Positions 1 through 9,498 of a stretch of DNA of 64,000 nt are shown in pieces. The stretch's first letter is position 1. Every line of letters starts with the position of its first letter. The position numbers and the translations under genes are program-made. The notes under the pieces were generated by a model that was given only the letters and a program-made list of their open reading frames with translations, ran no database searches and had not been told where the DNA came from. The DNA is from Sphaerisporangium krabiense (GTDB taxonomy: Bacteria; Actinomycetota; Actinomycetes; Streptosporangiales; Streptosporangiaceae): assembly GCF_014200435.1 (NCBI RefSeq), contig NZ_JACHBR010000001.1:3131501-3195500 (forward strand). The letters are read 5' to 3'.

Positions 1-20
1 CGGCTCGGTAGCCTTCGGGC

Positions 21-902
21 GTGGGCGACGACATCGCGGACGACACCGAGGACGACATCGACGAGGTGGAGCGGTCGCGGCTCCGGCTGCGCGCGACCTT
101 CACCGAGGACGCCGAGCTGTACGACCGCGCGCGGCCGGGGTATCCGGTCGAGCTGTACGACGACCTGGCCGAGGTCGCGGGCGTCGGCACGGGGTGCCGG
201 CTGCTGGAGATCGGCTGCGGCACCGGCCAGGCCACGGTGCCGCTCGCCGAGCGTGGCTGCCACGTCCTCGCCGTGGAGCTCGGGGAGGCCATGGCGCGGG
301 TCGCCCGGCGCAACCTCGCCGGGTTCCCGCAGGCGGAGGTCGTGGTGTCCGCCTTCGAGGACTGGACGCCGCCGGAGCGGCCGTTCGACGTCGTGTTCTC
401 GGCGACGGCCTTCCACTGGGTCGATCCGGCCGTGCGGGTGGTCAAGTCCGCGGCGTGCCTGCGCCCCGGGGGGACGATCGCCACGGTCGCCACCCACCAT
501 GTCGCGGGCGGGAGCGACGACTTCTTCCGCGAGGTGCAGGACTGCTACGAGCGCTTCGACCCCAGCACGCCGAAGGGGCTGCGCCTGTCCGACGCCTCCG
601 CCGTGGCCAAGGACGGGCGGGAGATCGAGGAGTCCCCGCTCTTCGGGCCGGTGCGCTTCTTCCGCTACGAACGGGACATCACCTACACGACCGGGCAGTA
701 CCTCGACGTCCTGCGCACCTATTCCAACCATCGCGCCCTCGGCTGGCCTGTCCTGGACGCCATGCTGGCCTGCATAGGGTCCCTCATCGACCGCCGCCAC
801 GGCGGCCGGATCACCAAGCGCTACCTGACCGAGCTCAGGGTCGCCCACCGCGTCCCATCCGGACTCGAAAAGGTCGGACCATTACCGTCCGGCGATGCCT
901 AG
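21..902 (+). CDS. Class I SAM-dependent methyltransferase
   Basis: A 293-aa soluble protein with a class I methyltransferase fold. The SAM-binding motif I reads LLEIGCGTGQAT at about residues 59-70, followed by the acidic end of strand 2 (VEL), a motif II/III region FDVVFSATAFHW and the LRPGGT post-motif. This is the layout of the UbiE/Trans-aconitate methyltransferase-like group; the substrate cannot be told from sequence. The start is a GTG at position 21, so the upstream signals lie outside the window and an earlier start cannot be excluded. The N-terminus is rich in Asp and Glu. It is separated from the next plus-strand gene by about 110 bp and is probably monocistronic. Confidence 0.85.
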   Translation: MGDDIADDTEDDIDEVERSRLRLRATFTEDAELYDRARPGYPVELYDDLAEVAGVGTGCRLLEIGCGTGQATVPLAERGCHVLAVELGEAMARVARRNLAGFPQAEVVVSAFEDWTPPERPFDVVFSATAFHWVDPAVRVVKSAACLRPGGTIATVATHHVAGGSDDFFREVQDCYERFDPSTPKGLRLSDASAVAKDGREIEESPLFGPVRFFRYERDITYTTGQYLDVLRTYSNHRALGWPVLDAMLACIGSLIDRRHGGRITKRYLTELRVAHRVPSGLEKVGPLPSGDA

Positions 903-1015
903 GGGCATGGCGCCGCCAAACTCCGCCCCGGTCGTGAAACACCGCCTGGGCGGAGGGTAGGGACAGGAAGGAGAGCGGCCCGCCGGGTCGTCGCCGCGAG
1001 CGAGAGGACGGTGCC

Positions 1016-1309
1016 ATGGCCGCCCATGACGGGAGTCCGGCGAACGGGAGACCGCGGCGCGAGGAAACCCCCGAGGCGCTGCGCGAGGAACTGCGCGTGG
1101 TGGACGAGGATCTGGCCGGCCTGCGCCAGACCGTCAGGGAGCTGCGCGAGCGCATCGGGGACCGCGCCGACGGCCCCACCGACATGACCGAGATCGGCGC
1201 GCTGATCAATATGGCCGACGAACAGGACGGCTTCATCGCCACGCTCGAAGCCCGGCGCGAGAACCTCCTGGGCCGCCTGCGCGAGGCGTCGGGCGAGGAC
1301 ACGCCCTAG
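1016..1309 (+). CDS. Small coiled-coil protein, function unknown
   Basis: A 97-aa acidic protein with ATG start behind an AGGACGG ribosome binding site. Heptad-like spacing of Leu, Val and Ile in two stretches (about residues 25-50 and 68-90) suggests a helical hairpin or dimeric coiled coil. There is no signal peptide, membrane segment or catalytic motif. Its codon use is like the neighbouring genes, so I treat it as real although I do not recognise the family. It converges on the catalase gene across a hairpin terminator. Confidence 0.6.
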   Translation: MAAHDGSPANGRPRREETPEALREELRVVDEDLAGLRQTVRELRERIGDRADGPTDMTEIGALINMADEQDGFIATLEARRENLLGRLREASGEDTP

Positions 1310-1310
1310 C

Positions 1311-1335
1311 GGGCGCGCCGCCGGCGGGCGCGCCC
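1311..1335. terminator. Hairpin between converging genes
   Basis: Arms GGGCGCGCC (1311-1319) and GGCGCGCCC (1327-1335) pair perfectly over 9 bp around a 7-nt loop, 2 bp after the stop of the small coiled-coil gene. It probably ends transcription from that gene. There is no T-run, as usual in high-GC actinomycetes. Confidence 0.55.
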
Positions 1336-1382
1336 GGGAACGGGCTGTCCGGGCTCAGGCCGGGACCGGCAGGAAGGGGCCC

Positions 1383-3455
1383 TCAGGCCGGGACGGGCCG
1401 GGTCGCGCGGCGTGGGAAGCGGTGGGCGGCGACCGCCCGGACGAACGCCTCCAGGAAGCCCTCGGTGTCGGCCTCCCCGGTGACGATCACGCCCCGGGCC
1501 GCGTCGGGCGCGACGCGGGCGAGGTCGAGGAGCTCGGCGCCCTCGCCGATCGCCCCGACGGCCTTGCCGTGCTTGTACGCCTCGGACACGAAGTGCACCG
1601 CGTCGCCGTCCTCGGCCAGCGCGCGGACGCTCTCCCGCCCGCCCGGCACCATCACCGCGTCGTACAGCACCGACGCCGTCGTCGGCATGGCCCGGGTGAC
1701 CATGACGTCCTCGCCGCCCGCGCCCCGGACGACGCCGCCGTGGGCGGCCAGGGTCTCGCAGACCGCGCCGCGCAGGGTCAGCTCGGTCATGAGGCACCGC
1801 ACCTGCGAGGCGTCCACGCCGTCCGCGACCAGGAAGGCGATCTTGCGGGTGGCGATCGTGTCCGCCGGCTCGTGGTCCATGCTCAGCGCGGGCGAGCTGC
1901 GGCCGTGGTTCGGCCGCGACGGCGCGCCCGGCGGCTCGACGCCGATGCCCTCGGCGACCAGGACCGCGAGGTCGTGGTCCACCTCGTTGAGGTTGCGCAC
2001 CACGCCTTCCTGGACGTGGCGGGCCTTGACCTTGCCGAGCTCGAACCGGAAGGCGGCGACGATGTGCTCGCGCTCCCAGTCGGACATGCTGTTCCAGAAC
2101 AGCGTGGCCTGGCCGTAGTGGTCGGCGAAGCTCTCGCTGCGCTTCTTGATCTTCCAGCCGTCCACCTTCTCCTGGTAGTGCTGGTATCCCGCGCCGTCCG
2201 CCGGCGTCGGGCCGCCGCCGTCCAGCGAGTTCGGATGGTAGGCGGCCTCGCCCTTGTCGATCCGCATCTGGTGGTAGGCGTCGCGGTGGTAGTTGTGCAC
2301 CGCGGCGATCGGCCGGTTCACCGGGATCTGCGGGAAGTTCGGCCCGCCGAGCCTGATCAGCTGCGTGTCGAGGTAGGAGAACAGGCGGCCCTGCAGCAGG
2401 GGGTCGTTGGTGAAGTCGATGCCCGGCACCACGTTGGCGAGGTGGAAGGCCACCTGCTCGGTCTCGGCGAAGAAGTTGTCCGGGTTGCGGTTCAGGACGA
2501 GCCGTCCCACCGGGCGCAGCGGCACCCGCTCCTCGGGAATGATCTTCGTGGCGTCGAGCAGGTCGAAGTCGAACGCGAACTCGTCCTCCTCGGGGACGAG
2601 CTGGACGCCGAGCTCCCATTCGGGGTAGGCGCCCATCTCGATGGACTCCCACAGGTCGCGGCGGTTGAAGTCCGGGTCCTTGCCCGCGATCTTCTGCGTC
2701 TCGTCCCACACCAGGGACCGCTTGCCGAGCTTGGGCGTCCAGTGGAACTTCACGAACGTCCCCACGCCCTCCTCGTTGACGAGGCGGAAGGTGTGCACGC
2801 CGAAGCCCTGCATCATGCGGAAGCTGCGCGGCAGCGCCCGGTCCGACATCAGCCACATCATCATGTGCGTGGTCTCGGGCTGGAGCTGGACGAAGTCCCA
2901 CAGCGTGTCGTGCGCCGAGGACGCCTGCGGGATCTCGTTGTCCGGCTCCGGCTTCACCGCGTGGACGAAGTCGGGGAACTTCACCCCGTCCTGGATGAAG
3001 AACACCGGCATGTTGTTGCCGACGAGGTCGTAGTTGCCCTCTTCGGTGTAGAACTTGGTGGCGAACCCGCGCACGTCCCGGACCGTGTCGGCGGAGCCGC
3101 GCGACCCGGCGACGGTCGAGAAGCGCACGAACACCGGCGTGCGCAGGCCGGGCGTGGTGAGGAACCTGGCCTTGGTCAGGGTGGCCAGAGAGTCGTCGTA
3201 GGGCTCGAAGTAGCCGTAGGCGCCCGAGCCGCGCGCGTGCACGACCCGCTCGGGGATCCTCTCGTGGTCGAAGTGGGTGACCTTCTCCCGGAAGTGGAAG
3301 TCATCCATGATCGTCGGACCGCGTTCGCCCGCCTTCAGCGAGTTGTCGGTGTCGTCGACGGGGATCCCCTGGTCGGTGGTCAGGACGCTGTCGCGCTTGT
3401 CCACCCGGGCCGCGTCCAACTGACGGTCCTTGGCCGTACGGTCGTCGCTGGTCAT
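1383..3455 (-). CDS. katE: Large-subunit (clade 2) catalase with C-terminal DJ-1/PfpI-like domain
   Basis: A 690-aa haem catalase that breaks hydrogen peroxide down to water and oxygen. The distal His ([12 protein letters not shown], His73), the distal Asn (VGNNMPVFF, about residue 147) and the proximal haem Tyr (RLFSYLDTQ, about residue 350) are all present. Residues from about 535 onward form the flavodoxin/DJ-1-like domain ([13 protein letters not shown]) that marks the large HPII/KatE type. The length is a little under the 750 aa of E. coli HPII. An ATG at 3455 follows a GGAGGGG ribosome binding site. It lies 75 bp downstream of the small membrane protein gene and may be cotranscribed with it. 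Confidence 0.95.
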   Translation of the reverse strand: MTSDDRTAKDRQLDAARVDKRDSVLTTDQGIPVDDTDNSLKAGERGPTIMDDFHFREKVTHFDHERIPERVVHARGSGAYGYFEPYDDSLATLTKARFLTTPGLRTPVFVRFSTVAGSRGSADTVRDVRGFATKFYTEEGNYDLVGNNMPVFFIQDGVKFPDFVHAVKPEPDNEIPQASSAHDTLWDFVQLQPETTHMMMWLMSDRALPRSFRMMQGFGVHTFRLVNEEGVGTFVKFHWTPKLGKRSLVWDETQKIAGKDPDFNRRDLWESIEMGAYPEWELGVQLVPEEDEFAFDFDLLDATKIIPEERVPLRPVGRLVLNRNPDNFFAETEQVAFHLANVVPGIDFTNDPLLQGRLFSYLDTQLIRLGGPNFPQIPVNRPIAAVHNYHRDAYHQMRIDKGEAAYHPNSLDGGGPTPADGAGYQHYQEKVDGWKIKKRSESFADHYGQATLFWNSMSDWEREHIVAAFRFELGKVKARHVQEGVVRNLNEVDHDLAVLVAEGIGVEPPGAPSRPNHGRSSPALSMDHEPADTIATRKIAFLVADGVDASQVRCLMTELTLRGAVCETLAAHGGVVRGAGGEDVMVTRAMPTTASVLYDAVMVPGGRESVRALAEDGDAVHFVSEAYKHGKAVGAIGEGAELLDLARVAPDAARGVIVTGEADTEGFLEAFVRAVAAHRFPRRATRPVPA

Positions 3456-3529
3456 CGTCGTACCCCTCCGATCACCTCGATTGACGTGACGCGATTGTGA
3501 CGATCTGGCGTCCGCCCGGGGGTCGCGGG

Positions 3530-4102
3530 CTACTGCACGGCGCCCTCGGGGGCGGCGTGTGCGGGGGAGTGCGCCCGTTCGGGCGCGGTCTGCTCATGGT
3601 CGAAGCGCCGGCGCAGGCGGTTCAGGAAGAAGGCCAGGGACGCGCCGTAGACGACGTGGCCCGCCGCCATGACGACCTGCCGGCCGGGCCGGTCGCGGTG
3701 GGCGGGTTGATGCAGGCCGAGGGCCGGCACCCACCATTCATAGCTTACGGCCCAGATCAGAAGGCCGTACGCGGCCCCCGGCACGGCGCGGGCCCGGCGG
3801 CGGCCGGTGGCGAGGGCGAACAGGGCCCCGCCGGCGCCGCCGAACGCGAAGTGCGCCGCGCCGCTCAGCACGTGCTCTCCCCGTTTGGCGCGGTGCTTGG
3901 AGCCGGGCAGCGCCGACCGGATGATGCGCTGCGGCGGCGGCTCGCCGAGCAGGCCCAGGTGTTCGCCCGCGAGCATCACGGTGGTGAAGGCGGCCGTGGC
4001 GAGGAGACCGCTGACGGCGCCCTCCACAAGGTTGCGCGTCATTGCCGCTACGTGCCCGGCGCCCGGCACGACAAACCCCGCGAAATCGCTGGTCACGGTC
4101 AT
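3530..4102 (-). CDS. Small multi-pass membrane protein, function unknown
   Basis: A 190-aa protein with about four hydrophobic segments (around residues 24-46, 82-102, 107-125 and 145-160) joined by basic loops. A Gly/Ala-rich HFAFGGAGGALFALATG stretch looks like the YagU/DUF1440 type of inner-membrane protein, but this match is from memory and weak. It sits 21 bp after the MgtC-like gene on the same strand, so it is probably in the same transcript. The C-terminal 30 residues are polar and probably disordered. Confidence 0.6.
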   Translation of the reverse strand: MTVTSDFAGFVVPGAGHVAAMTRNLVEGAVSGLLATAAFTTVMLAGEHLGLLGEPPPQRIIRSALPGSKHRAKRGEHVLSGAAHFAFGGAGGALFALATGRRRARAVPGAAYGLLIWAVSYEWWVPALGLHQPAHRDRPGRQVVMAAGHVVYGASLAFFLNRLRRRFDHEQTAPERAHSPAHAAPEGAVQ

Positions 4103-4123
4103 ATAGCAGGAAATCTGTTGAAT

Positions 4124-4843
4124 TTAGAGGAACGCCGAGTCGGCGTCCTGGCCGGCCACCGCGAGCACCCCGTCGATCTCGCTGAGCCGCGCGACCAGGC
4201 GCGCCGGAGAGCCGGACCCCTGGACGGTCAGCCACAGGGTCACCGTCCCCGGCTCCGGCCGCGCCTGCTGGTCGACGGCGACCTCGCTCAGGGTGAACCC
4301 CTCGTCCGCGCAGGCCGCCATCACCGTGCGCAGCACCCCCCTGCCGTCGACGTAGCGCAGGTGGAGCCGCGTGGGGGCGAACCTCGACACCGGCAGCCGC
4401 CGGGCCAGCGGGCCGAGCAGGAACATCAGGGTGAAGTGCCCGGCGGTGACGATGAGCGCGAGCAGCCACAGGCCCGCCCCCGCCGCCATGCCGACCGCCG
4501 CCGTGAGCCAGATCGTCGCGGCCGTGGTGAGCCCGCGCACGGCGTCGCGCCTGATGAAGATCAGGCCCGCGCCGATGAAGCCGATGCCCGACACGATCTG
4601 CGCGGCCACCCGGGAGGGGTCGAGCGTGACGTGGTCGCCGAGCACGTCGCTGAAACCGTACTTGGACACGATCATGATCAGGGCCGCCGCGAACCCGACC
4701 GAGGTGTGGGTGCGCAGCCCCGCGCTCTTCTGCCGCGCCTCACGCTCGGCGCCGATCGCCGCGGACAGCACGAACGCCAGCGCGAGCTCGCCGATCTGGA
4801 CCCAGCCCTGGCCGGTGAGGTCGACGGCGGATCGCAGCACCAT
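4124..4843 (-). CDS. MgtC/SapB family membrane protein
   Basis: A 239-aa protein with an N-terminal four- to five-helix membrane domain carrying the family signatures GAEREARQKSAGLRTH and GIGFIGAGLIF, followed by a cytoplasmic ACT-like domain from about residue 150. MgtC proteins modulate Mg homeostasis or P-type ATPases in other bacteria; many actinomycete copies are uncharacterised. The gene starts 15 bp after the stop of the metal-receptor gene and is likely cotranscribed with it. An ATG at 4843 is the first good start. Confidence 0.85.
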   Translation of the reverse strand: MVLRSAVDLTGQGWVQIGELALAFVLSAAIGAEREARQKSAGLRTHTSVGFAAALIMIVSKYGFSDVLGDHVTLDPSRVAAQIVSGIGFIGAGLIFIRRDAVRGLTTAATIWLTAAVGMAAGAGLWLLALIVTAGHFTLMFLLGPLARRLPVSRFAPTRLHLRYVDGRGVLRTVMAACADEGFTLSEVAVDQQARPEPGTVTLWLTVQGSGSPARLVARLSEIDGVLAVAGQDADSAFL

Positions 4844-4857
4844 CGATCTAGATTAGT

Positions 4858-5637
4858 TCAATCCCCGGCGAAAGGGACGGCGGCGCGGAGCGCGTCGGAG
4901 AGCACGCCGGGCGCCTCGGCCAGCGACGGGCCGTACCAGGTGAGGTGGCGCCCGCTGACCAGGGCCGCGGGAACGCCGGGGAAGAAGCCGGGGCCGTCCT
5001 CGGCGGTGAAGCGGTACGGCTCGTCCGGCAGCACGACCAGGGCGGGATCGGCCGCCAGCAGCTCGGGCAGCGGGATCCTGGGGTACCGCTCGGGGTGGCC
5101 GGCGAAGAGGTTGCGGACGCCGAGGCGCAGCAGCAGGTCCCCGGCGAAGGTGTCCCGGCCGGCGACCATCCACGGCTTGCGCCACACCGGGATCACCGCG
5201 GGGCGCGGTTCGGGCGCCGGGAGGTCCCGCCAGGCCGCCGCGGCGGCGCGCAGCCAGTCCGGCTCGGGCAGGCCCATGGCGGTGACCAGCATCCGCCGCA
5301 GCGAGGCGAGCGCGTCGTCCAGGGTGCGGACGACGGTGACCCACACCGGGACGCCCGCGGCGCGCAGCGCGTCCAGGTCCGGGACCCGGTTCTCCTCCTC
5401 GTTGGCCACGACCAGGTCGGGGGCGAGGGCGATCACGCGGGCCACGTCGGGGTTCTTGGTGCCGCGCACCCGGGCGACGTCCAGCCCCTCCGGGTGCGAG
5501 CACCAGTCGGTCGCCCCCACGAGCAGGCCGGGGGCCGTGGCCGCGACGGCGTCGGTGAGCGAGGGCACCAGCGAGACGACCCGGCGCACCCGGGCCGGCA
5601 CCGGGACGGGCGATCCGAGGTCGTCGCGCGGCGTCAT
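4858..5637 (-). CDS. BtuF/FhuD-like helical-backbone metal receptor without a signal peptide
   Basis: A 259-aa protein of the helical-backbone (type III) substrate-binding fold used by cobalamin and siderophore importers: RRVVSLVPSLTDAVAA at the N-terminus, VGATDWCSHPEG, and PDLVVANEEENR. The ATG at 5637 overlaps the stop of the upstream FhuF-like gene (ATGA), so the two are translationally coupled. There is no Sec signal or lipobox and no adjacent permease or ATPase, so it should be cytosolic. This is odd for a binding protein, although cytosolic members of the family are known. Cobalamin, haem or an iron chelate are all possible ligands. Confidence 0.8.
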   Translation of the reverse strand: MTPRDDLGSPVPVPARVRRVVSLVPSLTDAVAATAPGLLVGATDWCSHPEGLDVARVRGTKNPDVARVIALAPDLVVANEEENRVPDLDALRAAGVPVWVTVVRTLDDALASLRRMLVTAMGLPEPDWLRAAAAAWRDLPAPEPRPAVIPVWRKPWMVAGRDTFAGDLLLRLGVRNLFAGHPERYPRIPLPELLAADPALVVLPDEPYRFTAEDGPGFFPGVPAALVSGRHLTWYGPSLAEAPGVLSDALRAAVPFAGD

Positions 5638-6497
5638 GACGCGCTCCCCGCCGTGGCCCGCGTCCACCGCGCCGTGCGGTCGTCGGACGAGATCAGGGCG
5701 CAGTCGTCGCAGTAGCCGCCGCCGGGCACGCGGTAGTACAGGCAGCAGCTCGCGCGGACGTAGAAGTAGGCGCCGGGCCGCGGCCGCGCGAGCCGTCCCG
5801 CCTCGGCGAGGACGCCGAGCCGCAGCACCTCACCGGCCAGCCCGGCCGCGGCCGCCGCGAGGACGGGCCTGCCCCGGGGCAGCGTGCGCAGGACGCCGGC
5901 CAGCGCGGCGGCGGCGTTGCCCCACAGCAGCGCGGGCGCGATCTTGGTGATGCCGAGCATGGCGCGGGTCAGGGGCTCCAGCGTTTCGGTCACGACGGCC
6001 CGGTAGACCAGGCCGGCGGCCCGGCGGGTCCAGGCGGGAGATGGTCCGATGTCTTCCGGTCCGGGATGCCCCGGGACGGCCGCCCACCGGAGGGCGGGAG
6101 AAGCCCAGAGGGGGAGCGGCCCGGTCGCGGCCGGGCGCCAGAGCAGGCCGTCCGGGGCGTCCTCCGGGATCAGCCCGTGCCCGGCGGCCACGCCGACGAC
6201 CGGCGACCACAGCCGGGCCGCCAGGCCCTGGAACAGGATGGACGCCGCGACCCTGCTCTCCGGCGTGCCGAGGCGCCGCTCGAAGTCGGTGACCCTCGCG
6301 CGCAGGGCCTCGGTGTCGCGGGGCAGGTCGCGCAGCGGCCGCCACAGGATCTCGTCGTCGCGGCCGGGGCCGGTCTCGATCGCGAAGTACGGGCCCATGG
6401 CCGAGAGGTCGGCCAGCGCCGTCGCGACCGCGCCGGGGCCGGCGGGCACCGGGTCGTCCGGGGGCGGCGTAGTCGTCACACCGGCATTCTTCGTCAC
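5634..6497 (-). CDS. FhuF-like (2Fe-2S) ferric-siderophore reductase family protein
   Basis: A 287-aa protein ending with the FhuF cysteine signature C-C-x10-C-x2-C (ASCCLYYRVPGGGYCDDC), which binds a 2Fe-2S cluster. FhuF-type proteins release iron from ferric siderophores by reduction. It is the first gene of a minus-strand run with the metal receptor and MgtC-like genes, which fits a metal-handling role. The start is uncertain: GTG at 6497 gives 287 aa, but a second GTG at 6479 has a GAAGAA about 7 nt upstream. No iron-box operator was recognised upstream. Confidence 0.8.
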   Translation of the reverse strand: MTKNAGVTTTPPPDDPVPAGPGAVATALADLSAMGPYFAIETGPGRDDEILWRPLRDLPRDTEALRARVTDFERRLGTPESRVAASILFQGLAARLWSPVVGVAAGHGLIPEDAPDGLLWRPAATGPLPLWASPALRWAAVPGHPGPEDIGPSPAWTRRAAGLVYRAVVTETLEPLTRAMLGITKIAPALLWGNAAAALAGVLRTLPRGRPVLAAAAAGLAGEVLRLGVLAEAGRLARPRPGAYFYVRASCCLYYRVPGGGYCDDCALISSDDRTARWTRATAGSAS

Positions 6498-6680
6498 CGG
6501 ACGCCGCCCGTCATGCCCGCCCCCCCGGCTCCCGCGGGACGGCAGGGGAAGGTGGGTTTCGGGGGCGGGTGGGCGGCCCTCGGACAGGGCGGTTTTCTGG
6601 ACTGATCGTCTTCTCAGCGGAGCTTGACCGTTTTGGGTCTTGCCCAGTGAAGGCGCCGGAGTTATCTTTCGCTCAAACTC

Positions 6681-6697
6681 TTAGGAAACTTTCCTAA
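6681..6697. promoter_or_regulatory. 17-bp palindrome overlapping the chitinase ribosome binding site
   Basis: TTAGGAAACTTTCCTAA is a perfect inverted repeat (8-bp arms, 1-bp centre). It ends within the AAAGGAAG ribosome binding site (6696-6703) of the chitinase gene. A protein bound here would block translation initiation or early elongation of RNA polymerase. The bound regulator is not in the window; I infer control by a sugar-responsive repressor. Confidence 0.7.
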
Positions 6698-6713
6698 AGG
6701 AAGAGCCCCCCAC

Positions 6714-9275
6714 ATGCGCCGATTCTCCCTCGTAGTGCTGCTGGCGCTCGTAGCGACCGCCCTGGCGATCCCTGCGAACGCGGCAGCCGCCCGCTTGACC
6801 GCGGCGTTCACCCTGACTGGTAATCAGGGGAAGTACGTCGTGACCAACCCGGGCACCACAGCCATCTCCAACTGGTCGCTTGAGTTCGACCTGCCGTCCG
6901 GAGTGACGGCCAGCAGTCCCCAGCATGTCACGATCAACCAGAGCGGGACCCACGTCCGGCTCACCCCGGCGTTCTACATCGCCACCGTCAAGGCGAACGG
7001 GAACACCGAGCCCTACAGCCCCACGTTCAACTTGAGCTCGGCGGTCCAGCCGACGAACTGCACGATCAACGGGGCCAACTGTGACGGCAGCGGCGACGAC
7101 CCGCCGCCCCCCGCGGCGCTGAGCGCGACGTACCTGGCCTCGGGCAGCCGCGGCACCTACGTCGTCAGCAACAACTCCACCACCGCGCTCAACGGCTGGT
7201 CCATCACCTTCGACCTGCCGGCGGGCGTCACCGCCAGCGCGGCCGACAACGGCGCGATCAGCCAGAGCGGGACGCACGTCACGCTGAACCCGGCCTACTA
7301 CAACACCACGATCGGCGCAGGCCGGACCACCGACCCCTACAGCCCCTCGTTCACCCTGAGCAGCGCCTCGGCCACGCCGTCGAACTGCCGGGTCAACGAC
7401 GTGCGCTGCGACGGCCGTCCCGACACCGCGCCGGGCGCGCCGGGCAACCTGCGTTCGACGGTCAAGACCACCAAGACCGTCTCGCTCGCCTGGGACGCCT
7501 CCACCGGCGGCAGCCTGCCGGTCGTCGCCTACCAGATCTTCCAGGGCAGCACGCTCGCCCTTGAGGTCGCCGACACCAGCGCGACGGTGACCGGCCTCAC
7601 CCCGAACACCGACTACTCCTTCACGGTCAAGGCCAAGGACCGCAAGGGCAACCTGTCCCCGGCCAGCGCGGCGCTGTCGGTGAAGACCAGCAACCCCTCC
7701 GACGACACCGCGCCGCCGAGCGTGCCCGGCAACCTGCGCAGCACGGCCACCGGCCCCGCCGAGGTCTCGCTCGCCTGGAACGCCTCCACCGACAACACCG
7801 GTGTCGCCGGGTACGACATCTACAACGGCTCGACGCTGGCCCTGAGCGTGCTCGGCACCTCGGCCAAGGTCACCGGCCTGTCGCCGTCCACGGAGTACAC
7901 CTTCACCGTGCGGGCGCGCGACCTGTACGACAACGTGTCGGCCGCGAGCGCCCCGCTCAAGGTCAGCACCACCGACGTGATCGGCAGCGGGTACGCCCGG
8001 GTCGGCTACTTCGTCCAGTGGGGCATCTACGGCCGCCAGTACTTCGTGAAGAACCTGGACACGACCGGCGTCGCCGCCAAGCTGACCCACCTGAACTACG
8101 CGTTCGCCAACATCGACCCGCAGAACCTGACCTGTCTGCAGGGCGTGACCCGCGGCACCACGCAGAACCCGCAGGACCCGAGCCAGGGCGACGGCGCGGG
8201 CGACGCGGACGCCGACTACGGCCGTCCGATGAGCGCCGCCCAGTCCGTGGACGGCCAGGGCGACACCGGCTGGGAAGGCCTGCGCGGCAACTACAACCAG
8301 CTCAAGAAGCTCAAGGTCAAGTACCCCAACCTCAAGATCCTCATCTCGATCGGCGGCTGGACGTACTCCAAGTACTTCTCCGACGTGGCGGCCACCGACG
8401 CCTCGCGTAAGAAGTTCGTCGCCTCCTGCATCGACACCTACATCAAGGGCAACCTGCCCGTCTACAACGCCGCGGGCGGTCCGGGCAGCGCCGCGGGCAT
8501 CTTCGACGGCATCGACCTCGACTGGGAGTGGCCGGGCGCCGAGGGGCACGCGGGCAACCACATCGGTGCGAACGACAAGGCGAACAACACCCTGCTGATC
8601 GCCGAGTTCCGCAAGCAGCTCGACGAGCTCACCAAGACCACGGGCAAGCGCTACCAGCTCACCGCGTTCACTCCCGCCGACCCGGCGAAGATCGCGGCCG
8701 GCTGGGACCTGCCCGAGGTCGCCAAGTCGCTGGACATCTTCAACGTCCAGGGTTACGACTTCCACGGCGCCGGCAGCGACAACTCGTGGGAGCCGAACCG
8801 CACCGGCCACCAGGGCAACCTGTACGCCGACGCCGACGACCCGTACAACTTCCACTTCAGCGTGGAGAACGCGGTCAACGAGTACCTCAAGGTCGGCGTG
8901 AACCCCCGTAAGATCACCATCGGTCTCGCCTACTACGGGCGTGGCTGGCAGGGTGTGGCCGACGGCGGCAAGAGCGGCGAGTGGCAGTCCGCCACCGGCG
9001 CGGCGCCCGGCCAGTTCCAGGAGGAGGCGGGCACCCGCGGGTACTCCAACCTCCTCGCCAGCGTGCCGAACTGCACGGTGAAGCACGACACGGTGGCGGT
9101 CGCCACGTACTGCTACACCGGCAACGGCGGGCAGTGGTGGACGTTCGACGACGTGTGGGCGATCCAGCAGAAGGCCGCGTGGCTGCGCTCCAAGAACCTG
9201 CTCGGGGCGATGATCTGGGAGATGTCCGGTGACCCGGGCACGCTCACCACGGCCCTGGACGCGGCTCTGAAGTAA
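6714..9275 (+). CDS. Secreted GH18 chitinase with two CBM-like and two FnIII domains
   Basis: An 853-aa secreted enzyme that cleaves beta-1,4 links of chitin. A Sec signal peptide ends near ANAAAA (residue 25). Two related carbohydrate-binding modules of CBM2-like character follow (about 28-125 and 133-235, each with a W-S/I-x-F-D-L-P core and a terminal Cys pair), then two fibronectin III repeats (about 245-325 and 335-420), then the GH18 barrel. The catalytic signature DGIDLDWE is at residues 598-605, with Glu605 as proton donor. The tandem modules are 45-50% alike by eye. An AAAGGAAG ribosome binding site lies 10 nt before the ATG. The gene is followed by a strong terminator. Confidence 0.95.
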   Translation: MRRFSLVVLLALVATALAIPANAAAARLTAAFTLTGNQGKYVVTNPGTTAISNWSLEFDLPSGVTASSPQHVTINQSGTHVRLTPAFYIATVKANGNTEPYSPTFNLSSAVQPTNCTINGANCDGSGDDPPPPAALSATYLASGSRGTYVVSNNSTTALNGWSITFDLPAGVTASAADNGAISQSGTHVTLNPAYYNTTIGAGRTTDPYSPSFTLSSASATPSNCRVNDVRCDGRPDTAPGAPGNLRSTVKTTKTVSLAWDASTGGSLPVVAYQIFQGSTLALEVADTSATVTGLTPNTDYSFTVKAKDRKGNLSPASAALSVKTSNPSDDTAPPSVPGNLRSTATGPAEVSLAWNASTDNTGVAGYDIYNGSTLALSVLGTSAKVTGLSPSTEYTFTVRARDLYDNVSAASAPLKVSTTDVIGSGYARVGYFVQWGIYGRQYFVKNLDTTGVAAKLTHLNYAFANIDPQNLTCLQGVTRGTTQNPQDPSQGDGAGDADADYGRPMSAAQSVDGQGDTGWEGLRGNYNQLKKLKVKYPNLKILISIGGWTYSKYFSDVAATDASRKKFVASCIDTYIKGNLPVYNAAGGPGSAAGIFDGIDLDWEWPGAEGHAGNHIGANDKANNTLLIAEFRKQLDELTKTTGKRYQLTAFTPADPAKIAAGWDLPEVAKSLDIFNVQGYDFHGAGSDNSWEPNRTGHQGNLYADADDPYNFHFSVENAVNEYLKVGVNPRKITIGLAYYGRGWQGVADGGKSGEWQSATGAAPGQFQEEAGTRGYSNLLASVPNCTVKHDTVAVATYCYTGNGGQWWTFDDVWAIQQKAAWLRSKNLLGAMIWEMSGDPGTLTTALDAALK

Positions 9276-9316
9276 AGCGCGCGACGGCGTCCGACGACGG
9301 GCGCCGAGATGGACGA

Positions 9317-9351
9317 GTCCGGCCGGTCGCCCTCGTGGCGGCCGGCCGGAC
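9317..9351 (+). terminator. Strong hairpin terminator after the chitinase gene
   Basis: Arms 9317-9331 and 9337-9351 form a 15-bp stem with one G-T wobble and a 5-nt loop (ctcgt), 41 bp after the chitinase stop. A short TTTC follows the stem. Confidence 0.75.
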
Positions 9352-9498
9352 GGCTTTCGGGCGCGGAACCGGCGCGCGCCGGACGCCGACCTTGTTACCA
9401 ACTGGTCAGTAATATGTAGAGTCAGCTTGTCAATCGGGCAAAGCGGGCCGACATTCTGAGCAATGTCGCCACTCGGGGGATGACCCCAGGAGGCCCGC

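Noticed and set aside
1422-3500. 692-codon plus-strand open frame opposite the catalase
   Set aside because: It is the antisense shadow of a well-supported catalase gene; the translation is low-complexity, rich in Val/Arg/Glu, with no domain.
3497-5950. 817-codon plus-strand open frame
   Set aside because: It runs antisense through three genes with good motifs and has no recognisable fold.
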